Below, piece by piece: positions 33,720 to 42,891 of a stretch of 42,891 nucleotides of DNA. The position numbers and the translations under genes were made by a program. Source of the stretch: Byssothecium circinans (taxonomy: Eukaryota > Ascomycota > Dothideomycetes > Pleosporales > Massarinaceae); NCBI GenBank assembly GCA_010015675.1, contig ML976981.1, positions 644,539-687,429 on the forward strand. The letters are read 5' to 3'. The notes beneath the pieces were generated by a model, which was not told the DNA's origin, did not search any database, and saw nothing but the letters and a program-made list of their open reading frames with translations. Each line of letters begins with the position of its first letter. Positions within the stretch are counted from its first letter, which is position 1.

Positions 33720-35152
33720 TCACCGACTTTCGCAAATCTCCCTATATTTGACCAAAATCCGCCCAACCATGCTATTAATCTTCTTCGCAGCGCCAACCTT
33801 GCTCTCTAACATTCTGAACAACTCCATAGCCATCTCCAAATCAGCAACAACCTTGAACCTCCTCAACACGTCCCGCAACCGCCCCGGAAACTCCGTAATC
33901 GCATAAGCAAGCGACAACGTCGCCGTAAACAGCACCAGAAAATTGAGCCAAACCGGCCCTGTCGATGCAGACTCATGGCATGCCTTATAGATTTCGCCGC
34001 AGCATCAGCAAGTACCTTTACGCGCGGCGAGTCCAACGTCGGGAACAGCGGTAACGGGCGATAAAGCAGCGCAAGATGGGTGTAGAAATTGATGTCGTAC
34101 TAACTACCGCTCATATGCGGGACTTGCGGGTGTGTGTCGGGCAGGAGGAAAGGGGTGATGCGGCGCCAGTCTAGGTCTTTGTGCAAGGCGTGCAGGATGG
34201 CTTCACGTTCGTGGGGGGGGTTTGGCGGTGGTATGGGTTGCGGTTTACGGTACTGGCGATGCGGCGGAGGGCGAGGAGGTGAAGGCGTATGGACATGGCG
34301 GTGGGGTGGAGATCGAGGGGACGGGTGGAGATCGAGGGGGCGGGTGGAGAGGCTGAGCCATCCAAACGCTAAATATACGCGGCGGCGGCTGAGCCAAAGG
34401 CTCGTTAAGCGGATCCACGGTTATCTTCCCCGGCGCGGGTGGGGGCCCGGTTCGATTGATGGACGGATACAAAGTGTGTGAGTGTGCGAAGTTAAAAGTC
34501 CACCAATTTGTTCAGATGCGGGTCTTGGGGTAGTTGGAGTTCAGCCAAGCCTTTTCAGCGCCTTCATCCGAGTCATCCAACACAAACTCTGCTGAGCTTG
34601 GCGAAGGTGACTCAGAAGAATTTCTTAGGTGGCGTTCTGCTGTCGCTTCAAGTGAGAGGAATTCGAGTTCCTCGACGTGAGAAGGGGAACGCGCTTGTCA
34701 GCCGTTGGGCGTAAATGGAAGGTGCTGGGTGTAGGAGTGATCGAGTTGAAAGGGTTCGAAAGAGGCCATATAACGGAAGGTCGACGTTGGAGAAATCCTG
34801 GGTAGATTTATGGTGAGATGAATGGGAGAGGTCCGATATCTTGGATTCAAGCTCTTGGATTCTAGTCTGGAGCCCCCGAACAAAGCTGTTGTACCACGTA
34901 AGCTGGCGTGTTACAGATCGGTACCTACTACAGCACCTAAACTGAAGTTTTGGCATCCGAAAAAGAGGAGCATTCTGTACTTACGCAATAGGATAACTCC
35001 GTATCTAATCCTCCATCCAGCAAACTGCACGCAGCATCCGCAACCTGACAGTTCTCACACTTTGGAAAGGCCCGATCGCATTTCTTCTTCTTTCGGTGAC
35101 ATCTCTGGCACGATAGTCTGGCTCGGGCTGTCACTGGGGATGAGGGATCCAT
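33720..35152 (-). pseudogene. Broken Zn2Cys6 transcription factor
   Basis: The N-terminus is intact: ATG at 35152, then a complete binuclear zinc cluster C-x2-C-x6-C-x5-C-x2-C-x6-C (CQRCHRKKKKCDRAFPKCENCQ... to CSL), followed after an intron of about 80-90 nt by a coiled-coil linker (RGLQTRIQELESKISDLS). After that the frame fails. VEELEFLSLEATAERHL (near 34680-34630) is in another frame and is preceded by a TGA. Further down, the fungal regulator core FYTHLALLYRPLPLFPTLDSP (near 34060-34020) follows a TAG where the family has Trp (SWYD-type), and the C-terminal WLNFLVLFTATLSLAYA block is in a shifted frame. It ends at 33720. The stops look like G-to-A/C-to-T changes. It probably once regulated a nearby accessory gene; that is inference. 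Confidence 0.8.
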
Positions 35153-35736
35153 TGTAGGGAAGTGACATATTGGTGATTAGGGCTGCGTGAGTCCACTGAG
35201 AGCAGGGCACACTACAGCTATCTATAAAGAGGAGATGCTTATCCGGCTTTTTACGATTGGGTGTCCTTACCTGATTTTTTCATCACGTGGTAACTGCGGG
35301 GTTTAGCGTTCATTGATCTGGATCCTAGGGCTAAGGAAGGGCCGATATCAGATCGTCAGCTTGGTGTTCACCTACATCTACAGCTTCGACATCATTTCGT
35401 TTCCTCAACCACAATTCAAAAGGCAAGAAGATGGGAAACTTGCATGAGATAGATTCCACTGCATGCCAAAAGTCGGGCTACACCTGACGGCGCCAGCTCT
35501 AACGATTCTCGATAGTGGAAAGGTTTCCCAGCTCTCGCAATGATGTCAAAAGTCTGGCAACCCTTATTTCGCCCTCGTTCAAGAAAGTTGTCGACCTTGA
35601 TCCAATGCTCGACGTGCTCTTCAAGCTCATTCCCTCACCCCTCAGACGATGCTATTTGGACCTTGTTTGGACTACCTGCCGTGTCCGCCGTCTCAACCCC
35701 GCCGTCGCCTTCCTCACCTCTATCCACATCCGTATT
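35153..35736. other. Spacer between the regulator remnant and the HMG-like gene
   Basis: Upstream of a dead minus-strand gene and downstream of a live one. No gene is supported; the plus frames at 35515-35973 are antisense to the HMG-like gene and its 3' end. Confidence 0.45.
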
Positions 35737-37711
35737 CTAATTCTCCTGAGCAATGTCTTCCTTCTCCGCAGCCGTAAGCGTAGCCTCGTTCGTGGGCCGC
35801 GATGCCAGATCTCCATCACCGGCAGCTCCATTCGCACCTGGAGAAGGCTCACCGGTCATCTCTTCATCGTTCGAGTCTCCACAGAGATCGATAACTTCGC
35901 TGTGTATACTATCGGGAGCGGCGTGGGACTGTGTACTTGTATTCACCAGCGAATCATCTTTCACAGATCGTGAAGTTGAGTCCCCCCCATCTGCAACTTC
36001 GTTGGCATCTTTAGAAGGTTCCTCGGCAACCTTCTCATCATCGTTTTCTGTAAGATCTACAAAGTTTCGAATATGTGTTGCAGTGGCACTGTTCCGTAGT
36101 ACATCGTCCGCGAACAGGCCTGGAATCGGATCGTCGATAGTCGGGGCAGGGTAGTTGGAGGTTGTGGTGGTAGAATCGTTGATACCAGAGTTCATACCGC
36201 GGGTTTCTGGCTCGCTGCGAACGAAGAACCTCACAAGCCGCACCCCATCACATTCAGGAACCCTCGCCGCCCTAGCCAGGACGTTCTGAAGATAACGCTG
36301 CCCTGCAACAGCATTGACGTCACCGTCACTCGCGATCCTAGCAAGCCCAAGCGCATATTGTTGCCCGAGAGCGATGAAGGGCGCGCGCTCCTCAGGAGCC
36401 AGACTTTCCCAGATTGCACGGATGATCACGTCAATGTTTTGGCCTGCGATGCATTAGTAGGGTCTTCTTTTATTAAGATTTGTTATGGAGATAAGAATCC
36501 GGACAGCTTGTAATAATTATGAGCGTTAACAATGGGTATTACTCACCGCGAACTTCTGGGTTTCCTGCCAGGCGTCTAAGCTCGATGCTCTGGAAGATAA
36601 AAAACTCAGCCAGGGCTGACTGTGGCCTCATTGGAAAGTCGTCCTTCGGTTGCTCCGGCGTTTTGTTCTCCTTATCGCTACTTCCATACTGAGTCTTCTT
36701 AGCTTCTCGTTGAGCTTTTTCCTTGTCCCCTTTGTGCCTCTTTTGTGGCGGCTCGTGATGTTTAATCGCCTCAGGGTCATTCGCGATGTGTCCCGGGCCG
36801 TTCCCACGAAAAGTCAAGGATCGACTATTTGAACCCTCACCTGGCATCATGGAGGAAGTTGGTCGCGGTTTACGAGTGACGTCGGCGGTGGATACGATAT
36901 TCTGCCGCTGAGATGCTGAAACTCCCGGGAAGAAATTGCGATACGCGTTGGTCGGTGGCATATTTCCTGTGGCTAGAAGGGTACGTGAATATGCCGCATT
37001 TGATACCGACGGCACCAGGCCGTTAGAAATGTTTGGAGGGAGTGTAGGCAGGTGTCCTTGTCGGGCTGTCATCCACCCATGGAGCCGTGATCGTATCTGG
37101 TTTTGTGTAGGGTCAGTATTGTTGTCACGACGACCTGATCCAAGCGAGGAATCGCGGGGATTCTGTAATGGTCCAGAAGAGCCATGAGTTGTTCCTGCGT
37201 GTGCGACATTATTTTCTGACTCAGTGAGTGTGACGCGAGGAACGCCAGAAGCCGTCTCCTGATGTAACGGCTTGCGAGGATGTCGGCTCTCCACACTAGA
37301 AGCTTCGGTGTTGACACCAGACGATAAGGAAGACGAAGACTGACCCGATAGAGCAGCGCGCTGTACTTGAGGCGGTTGTGAGCTCGGTCCAGGTGACTTC
37401 GTGGTTGAGGTCTGCAAGTTACTAGGTTCTGCAAGAGCTGCCGCTGCTGCTAGAATGCCCAGCGCGTTGCTCGGGCGTTGTTCTGACGGCCGTTGTTCAT
37501 GACGTTGCGGCTGCTCCTCAATTCGCTGGCCATGTGGCGAATCTTCGCGCATTGTCCTCGTCTGCGATTCAAGTTGCAGCCTCGCGCCGTGCTCAGGCCC
37601 ACCATTTACCCTATCATTGATGATGACCGGAATCTCGCCTGGTGCTCTAATCCGCAGAGAGGCACCTTCCATCCGCTCGACCGAAGGATTTACAGGTTCG
37701 TTATTAGCCAT
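35737..37711 (-). CDS. Low-complexity protein with a degenerate HMG-box split by an intron
   Basis: Two exons (37711-36547 and 36443-35737; 103-nt intron with GTGAGT donor and CGCAG acceptor) give 623 aa. The first 350 residues are Ser/Pro/Gln/Asn-rich and probably disordered, ending in a basic stretch (KRHKGDKEKAQREAKK). Residues about 362-425 read across the junction: RPQSALAEFFIFQSIELRRL, AGNPEVRGQNIDVIIRAIWE and SLAPEERAPFIALGQQYA. This has HMG-box spacing: RP.SAF..F, a second helix ending in the conserved Trp, and L..EE+.P+. The C-terminal 200 residues are acidic. Likely a nuclear DNA-binding protein. The ATG at 37711 is preceded directly by TAG, which could be a splice acceptor: an upstream piece ending IFSLE at 37803 (GTATGT donor) joins it in frame, so the true start may be further up. 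Confidence 0.7.
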
Positions 37712-38086
37712 CTAGCGCGCAGAGTCCCTGCATGTATTAGTTCAGTCCTTTCTATCTCGCGCATAGCCTAGTTGCTGTGAGGCCCGAAAAGAGTGAACAT
37801 ACCTCAAGGGAGAAAATCCAGGCAAAGTTGGTCAGGAAATCTCGATATGAGAAATGTCGGATATCAAAGTTTGCAATCGTTGGAGCTGGTGGGGGCGCGC
37901 TGGTATAGAAAGAACCTGAGAGCACGGGCTTGCCGGGAAAGGGTAGATATTGATATATACGTACAAACACCTGTGCAAACGGTTTGCTTGGCCAACGCTT
38001 CTCATTGCTTCACTGGGCGTGATTTTCACGTGTCCGGAGGGGCCAACATTGGGAATTGGTTCCTCTCGCCCTGATTCAGTGTGTTG

Positions 38087-38311
38087 CTAAGGAGACGGAG
38101 ATTCTAATGTTGCGGCAGAATTGATTTGTGACTGAGAAATTGGTGGGGCTGAGTCCAGTGGGTTTAGCAATTTTTCCAGCCTAGAGCTGTTATATCGACT
38201 TTTCAATTTGGTCTTCCTTGCTGGTGCTTCGAAGTTCCCTCTCTGACGTCCGATACCGGCTCGTGAGGCTGCCACGTCTTCAAAGCTACGCCCTGTCTCA
38301 TGATAATCCAT
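38087..38311 (-). CDS. Small basic ORF (74 aa) or 5' exon of the HMG-like gene
   Basis: ATG at 38311, only 15 bp past the MFS stop codon on the same strand. The product is basic in the middle (PARKTKLKSRYNSSRLEKLL) and Ser/Pro-rich at the end, like a nuclear protein segment. It ends with its own stop. It could be an independent small protein or an upstream exon or 5' part of the gene at 35737-37711; I could not find splice sites that join it cleanly. No family is recognised. Confidence 0.3.
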   Translation of the reverse strand: MDYHETGRSFEDVAASRAGIGRQRGNFEAPARKTKLKSRYNSSRLEKLLNPLDSAPPISQSQINSAATLESPSP

Positions 38312-38326
38312 TATTTATTCCAATCC

Positions 38327-40098
38327 TCATGTTTGCTCGTTATCCCCCCTCTGAGGCCGACCTGCCGCCTTTTCGGGTAGCAATCGGATAACGAGAGTCA
38401 ATCCCACAGCTACACATATCAATATGACCCAGAGCAACTGGCCGCCGATAATATGGTACTTGACACCAATAGCGTAAATGCTCGTGGATAAAGCAGGGAT
38501 GACAGCACGGAGTCCACAAGAAACTGCTAAGACGAGAGCGTTGAGAGTTCCGATTGTCTCATGAGAAGGAGCGATATCGTTGATAGCGAGTTGCACGACA
38601 GCTTTAATAATTAATATGCGACCGGAATGAAATGATATACTGGAACACTTACTAAAAGCCATTGCAACACCACTGCCTACGATGTTGTTAAGGAAGAACA
38701 GTATCCAAAAAATAACTTTCTGATTGTACCGGAGCAGGACGTTGCAAAGCGGATCAATGGCGAAGAAGATAGGCCAGACGAAGGCACATATGCGGAGAAT
38801 TCCAACGGATCCAACACGCTTGTGCCACCAAGGGAAGACCAAAAGCAGCCAGAGAGCTTGAGATCCACCGCCCACGCCCATCGCAGCGGCAATCCACCCC
38901 GGCGGTAGCCCAAGCCCTCCAAGGTTGATGGGCGTATACTGAAAGACGGGAAAGACGGCTGTGAAGGCAAAAGCGAGAAGCAACACGTAGTTATAGATGA
39001 GTATAACTTGGCGGACGCCTGGGTAATTCATTAGCTCCCACGTGGTCACAGGTGCTTCGTCGTCCTTCTTGCTTTGATGGAGGTGTAAAGTCTAGCAGGT
39101 GGTTAGAGGAGATTTCAACTGTGCGACATTACACAAGAGGATTCACAAACTTCTTTCAAAAACACTGTTGCTAGTATCGCGGAGGATAAGCCGACTGATG
39201 CACTTATGAAACCAGGAAACGCGTATGGATAGTCATGGAAGAAACGGGCGCGACCAAATGTTGATTTGAACTTATCCGCTGGGCTCTCAAAAGTGCCACC
39301 TGGTGGTTGTTATTATCATTTCGAGCTGTAATTTTGGAGGGAAGCACATACCAAGAATTGGTCCTATAAAAATTCCCATGTTTCGAGCGAAAGCAAACCA
39401 ACTGAATACTTTAGCCTGGGTGCTCTTCGATGAGTTCTCTGTCAACATGGCGCGAACAGTCCTTGAATACGTCAGCTTCTGCAAAACCCGGCCCGTGTTT
39501 TCTGTTTCTTACACGACAGTGCCAGAAAAGACTCCGGACATGCATCGAAAGAGTATCATCTGCCAGATTGTTGAACTCAATCCAAACAGTGCTGTTGTGA
39601 CGGTGACTCCAAATAATGAAAACACCAATACTGGTTTTCTCCCAAAACGATCAGCAGCCTATGCACATCATCAGTCAGCATTCCTCTTAGACGAGATTCG
39701 TTTCACCAATTCTCGTACAATCAACTTACCCTTCCCCAAGGCACCATGACACACATCTGTGTAGCACTGAATAGACTCTCAATCAACCCAGAATAAAAAC
39801 CGACCTCATCCTTCCGAATACCTCCAGCCTGTTCAATCATCTTGTTGATGTACGGAAAGATGGCGAAAAAGGCCACTGGTTCCACTAGGCTCGTATAGCA
39901 GAGAAGGAAGATCTGTCCCCGCGGAAGAGGTGCTTCTTCACCTTCTTGGGTTGTTTGAATGGGCTGCTCTGCTTCGGCGGCTTCCCCTACGGGAGCTGTA
40001 ATGTTGGCTGCAAGAAGGGGCGTCCTTTCGTCATCGGCTTTGACTGCTGTATCTCCATTGTGGTGGCTGGTGTCCGAGCCTGAGGGCGAGGATGGCAT
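38327..40098 (-). CDS. Major facilitator superfamily transporter (multidrug/zinc-induced-facilitator-like)
   Basis: Six exons (40098-39730, 39658-39513, 39461-39352, 39299-39151, 39091-38653, 38601-38327; introns 71, 51, 52, 59 and 51 nt) give 495 aa; every phase agrees. Start MPSSPSGSD; an upstream 8-codon extension lacks an ATG. A hydrophilic N-tail of about 60 residues with an ERTPLL motif precedes TM1. The loop between TM2 and TM3 carries the MFS signature GRAADRFGRKPV at the first exon joint. SGVFSGTVVTVRAMLTENSS follows TM4, and a central cytosolic loop contains LHLHQSKKDDEAPVTTWELM. The C-half has VVQLAINDIAPSHETIGTLN, a block typical of this fungal drug:H+ type group. Twelve helices are expected in the plasma or vacuolar membrane. 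The substrate is unknown. The upstream 1 kb holds its promoter. Confidence 0.92.
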
Positions 40099-41160
40099 TG
40101 TTGGTGGATGTGGGATTGTCAAGGAGTAAGCGGTGAACTGAGGTGGTGGAGATAAAAGATTATTGCCTAAGCGAATGTCGCGTAATTGTCGTCTCGATCG
40201 TGCAATCGGGCCAGAACATGTCTCTAAGAGAGTAGCAGTTACCGATCAAAGTTAAGAGAAGAGCTCATCTGATAAGATTATTAGAACTCTGCCTTGGCTT
40301 TTATATGTGAAGAATCAATGAAAGGAAAGCGCAAGCGGACAATGTTCCGAGGTTCAGCATCTCAAAGCGAGATGCTAACTGTATAGGGAAGGCATGATCA
40401 TGACTCAGCATATCCTTCGCCACCGAATAGTCACTAATTAATGCAGTTGGTTCTGACTCGACTCTTTAAACAATCAGACGGCAAACACACCACCGTTTTG
40501 GCAGTTTCTTGCGCAGGTTTTGGGGGTCAATTTGCCACAACTCGCTACCCAATCCGGACTAGTGCACGGCTTCCAAGCACCTCTGCTTTTGAAGCACCCG
40601 TGGCGCTTACTCTTGGAGCAATCGGATGTGGAGAGGCAGGCGATGGTGTTGGAGGGAAAGGGGAGAGTCGGTGAGAGTGCTAGAGATGCGCATGCAATTA
40701 ATTTGGATACTTCGGACGAGAGGGGGGGAGGAGAGATGATGGATATTTAAGGGGTGTGGAGAGGGGGACAGGCTATAATGTGTTTTAATGCTGAGAAGTT
40801 GGATGCGTAATGTGTCATAAGGTCTATTGCTTCTACTCGGCCTGAATTCCGTTACCTAGGTAGTTGCGCAATCAGCTGACTACGCAATTCTTACTTTTAC
40901 TCCTACTCGACATCTGGTGCTTCTCTTCTGTATCGTTCTCTCCACTTAGCGCGACTCCCTTTTGATCTCCCACCACGACTTTCTCCACATCAAACCCCTC
41001 GGCACCAGTCCTCGCGTGACCTTTCTAATTCGTCAGCACCCTCTTCCTAGTCCTCCTATCAACGAAATCGCAATTAAAATGTGTATGCCTAAACGCCTAT
41101 AACTTCACCGCTGGTGCGGTCTAGCATGTTTGAAGGCGGACTTCAGTCACGTGACCTAAC
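40099..41160. other. MFS promoter region and edge of the gene island
   Basis: The first few hundred bases are the promoter/leader of the minus-strand transporter. The plus frame 40441-40674 has no recognisable content. At 41145-41160 the word GTCACGTGACC (palindromic TCACGTGA) sits right where composition turns AT-rich, and may be the end of a repeat. Confidence 0.45.
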
Positions 41161-42655
41161 CGTTACCTTATATAGCCTTCCTCTATAGTTGCTGCTTAAT
41201 CACTCAATTAATCACTTTCTCTTACTTACTTAGAGCCTTATTTTAATAGGTTATAAGCCTAGGACTTATTATATATATTCTACTATACTTACTCTCTAAA
41301 TATACGCCTAATCCTTCTTTACTTATACTACCTTATAAAACCTATATAGTCCCTATCCTTCTTAATATTAACTACTATAATATAGTGTAACTAGAGATTC
41401 TAAGTATAAATAGGAGAAATAATTTAATTCTTTATAGTTTATTAGTAAAGTTTCTACTTACTATAAACTAACTTATACTACTAAAGTAAAATAGAACTAT
41501 AAGGTAATATAGCTTCTAACTTACGTATTTACTATACGTTTCTCTTAAGAAGGTTAGGACTAGTATTATAGTATTATAGCTAGTAAAATAGTAAAGGCTA
41601 GTAAGGTTAGTATACTAAGATACTATCCTACTTCTCTAAACTAGTTTAGCTATCCTAACCTTATACTTTTTATATAGTCTTATACTATTCTAACTACTTT
41701 AATTTTATTAAACTATAGCTTAAAAGAGCTTTCTTTATTAATATAAGTTCTTCTCTTTATTATTCTTATTAATATAATCTTTATTCTTAGCCTCTTTAGC
41801 CTTCTCTTTAATAGTACTTCCTTAACCCTAAATACTTCTTTTAGGTTACTAAGTAATTCTTATACTTTAACTACTATCTAAACTAGCTAAACGCCTTTAG
41901 TATACTTTTTTTACTAACTCCTTTAGCCTTATCTACCTTACTATCTTTATTAGATCTCTTAGGTATTATACTTAACTCTATCCTATTAACGCCTTTATCC
42001 TATAACTTTTTTAGCCTTAAAGTATGCTCTTCTTTTACTTCTTTATCTAAAAGCCTTACTAGTATAGCCTAAGCTAGTAATAACTACCTTACTTCTTTAC
42101 TTTCTTATTTCTAAGGATAATTACGTATTTTTAGTTCCTCTTACCTATACTATAAATTTAACTTAGATTTAGATTACCTACTACTACCTTAACTATAACT
42201 ACTATAGAAACTAATACTTAAATTCTTACTAGATTTACTTACTATAGTATCTTCTACCTTAGGCTCTATATAGAAACTAAGCCCTAAATTAAATTATAGC
42301 TACTAAAAGTAGAAACGTAGGCTCTAGCCTAAATATCTCCCTTAACTTTATACTTATTCATAAGTTACCTACTAGCTTTCTAAAGTAGGATTAGAAGATT
42401 AGGGATATATTAAGTATAAATAAGTATAAGAGCCTTCTTACATAAGTAAAAGAACTATTAATAGGTATAGTAGAAAGTAGTAAAACTTATAAAGCTTAGC
42501 TTAATAAGTAAAAGTAAGTAATTTTTATAGTTTACTTACGCTATAGGCTTAATACTTAAGAAAAGATTAAGAATAAGACTTACCTTAATAAGGCTCTTTA
42601 GAAGCTAAAAATATATTTCTAACTATATAGTAGCACTATCTTCTCATAACTTAAT
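41161..42655. mobile_element. Unidentified RIP-like AT-rich repeat
   Basis: Very AT-rich with TAG/CTA and TAA/TTA crowded on both strands, like the mutated transposons at 149-10850. No open frame longer than a few dozen codons exists. Reading stops as Gln on the minus strand gives a Gln/Lys-rich string over about 42250-41700 that suggests a former coding repeat, but no family could be recognised. It shares no obvious block with the Fot1 or gypsy elements. Confidence 0.5.
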
Positions 42656-42891
42656 TGTTAAGGTCTAGGGGGAGGCTTGTTACTGGAGATAGCTCGAAGA
42701 GCTTTTTAGGTGACAAGGGTGCTTAAGGTTCTGGAGCTCGGTTGGTTCTCTAGAAGAGATATTAATTCATAACACATGGTAGTACTCTAACAGTATATGG
42801 TAATGTTTATCTAAAGGGCGTACATTTAGTAAACTTAGGTGAGCTTACAATTATAGAGTATGAGATACTAAATAGATTATAATCCTAAGTA
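42656..42891 (-). repeat. Partial LTR of the same gypsy family (third copy)
   Basis: The first 236 bp match the LTRs at 2316 and 8606 starting from the same TGTTAAGGTCTAGGGGG end; the window stops inside it. It keeps more G and C than the other two (for example GGAGCTCGGTTGG where they read AGAGCTTGGTTAG or AGAGCTTAGTTAG), so it is less mutated. It could be one end of another element extending to the right, or a solo LTR. Confidence 0.93.

Noticed and set aside
35515..35973. 152-codon plus-strand frame
   Set aside because: It is antisense to the acidic C-terminal exon of the HMG-like gene and reads as its mirror shadow.
40441..40750. Two overlapping plus-strand frames upstream of the MFS gene
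   Set aside because: They are short, overlap in different frames, have no recognisable motif and lie in the expected promoter region of the divergent transporter.

Overview
The window looks like genomic DNA of a filamentous ascomycete (Pezizomycotina, most likely a dothideomycete of the Pleosporales type; the class is inferred). Evidence: genes with short introns of 46-103 nt with GT..AG ends and CTRAC-like branch points, fungal-specific families (Pth11-like receptor, Zn2Cys6 regulator, fungal Set2), and very AT-rich blocks in which CAG/CAA codons of transposon genes have become TAG/TAA. That pattern is the footprint of repeat-induced point mutation (RIP). No tRNA, rRNA, CRISPR array or bacterial-type feature was seen.

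Layout. (i) 1-11010 is a nested transposon block. Two Fot1/pogo-like DNA transposons lie tail to tail and share one TA target dinucleotide at 2109-2110. The right-hand copy was later split by a 6.75-kb Ty3/gypsy LTR retrotransposon (2316-9069) with two 464-bp LTRs and a TAGTT target duplication. The retroelement also has an open frame (2892 onward) on the strand opposite gag-pol. The last ~160 bp of the right Fot1 copy (TIR, leader, start codon) escaped RIP. (ii) 11011-41160 is a normal-GC gene island: a small Myb-like/AT-hook protein (minus), Set2 H3K36 methyltransferase (plus), mitochondrial GABA transaminase (plus), a 2EXR-like protein (minus), a broken short-chain dehydrogenase carrying an inverted-repeat insertion (minus), a CYP504-like cytochrome P450 (minus), a TA-flanked MITE, a Pth11-like seven-helix membrane protein (minus), a broken Zn2Cys6 transcription factor (minus), a protein with an HMG-box-like segment split by an intron (minus), and an MFS transporter (minus). 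(iii) 41161-42655 is again RIP-like and unidentifiable, and 42656-42891 is the start of a third LTR of the same gypsy family, cut by the window edge.

How things fit together. Set2 and GABA transaminase are conserved housekeeping genes and form the stable core of the island. The P450 (probable phenylacetate catabolism), the decayed dehydrogenase, the decayed regulator and the transporter are accessory-type genes. They are intermixed with small repeats, as is usual near the edges of gene islands in two-speed fungal genomes. I did not find a clearly new multi-gene system. The most unusual items are the palindromic Fot1 pair with its RIP-spared end, the antisense frame in the gypsy element, and the inverted duplication of a gene start inside the dehydrogenase pseudogene.
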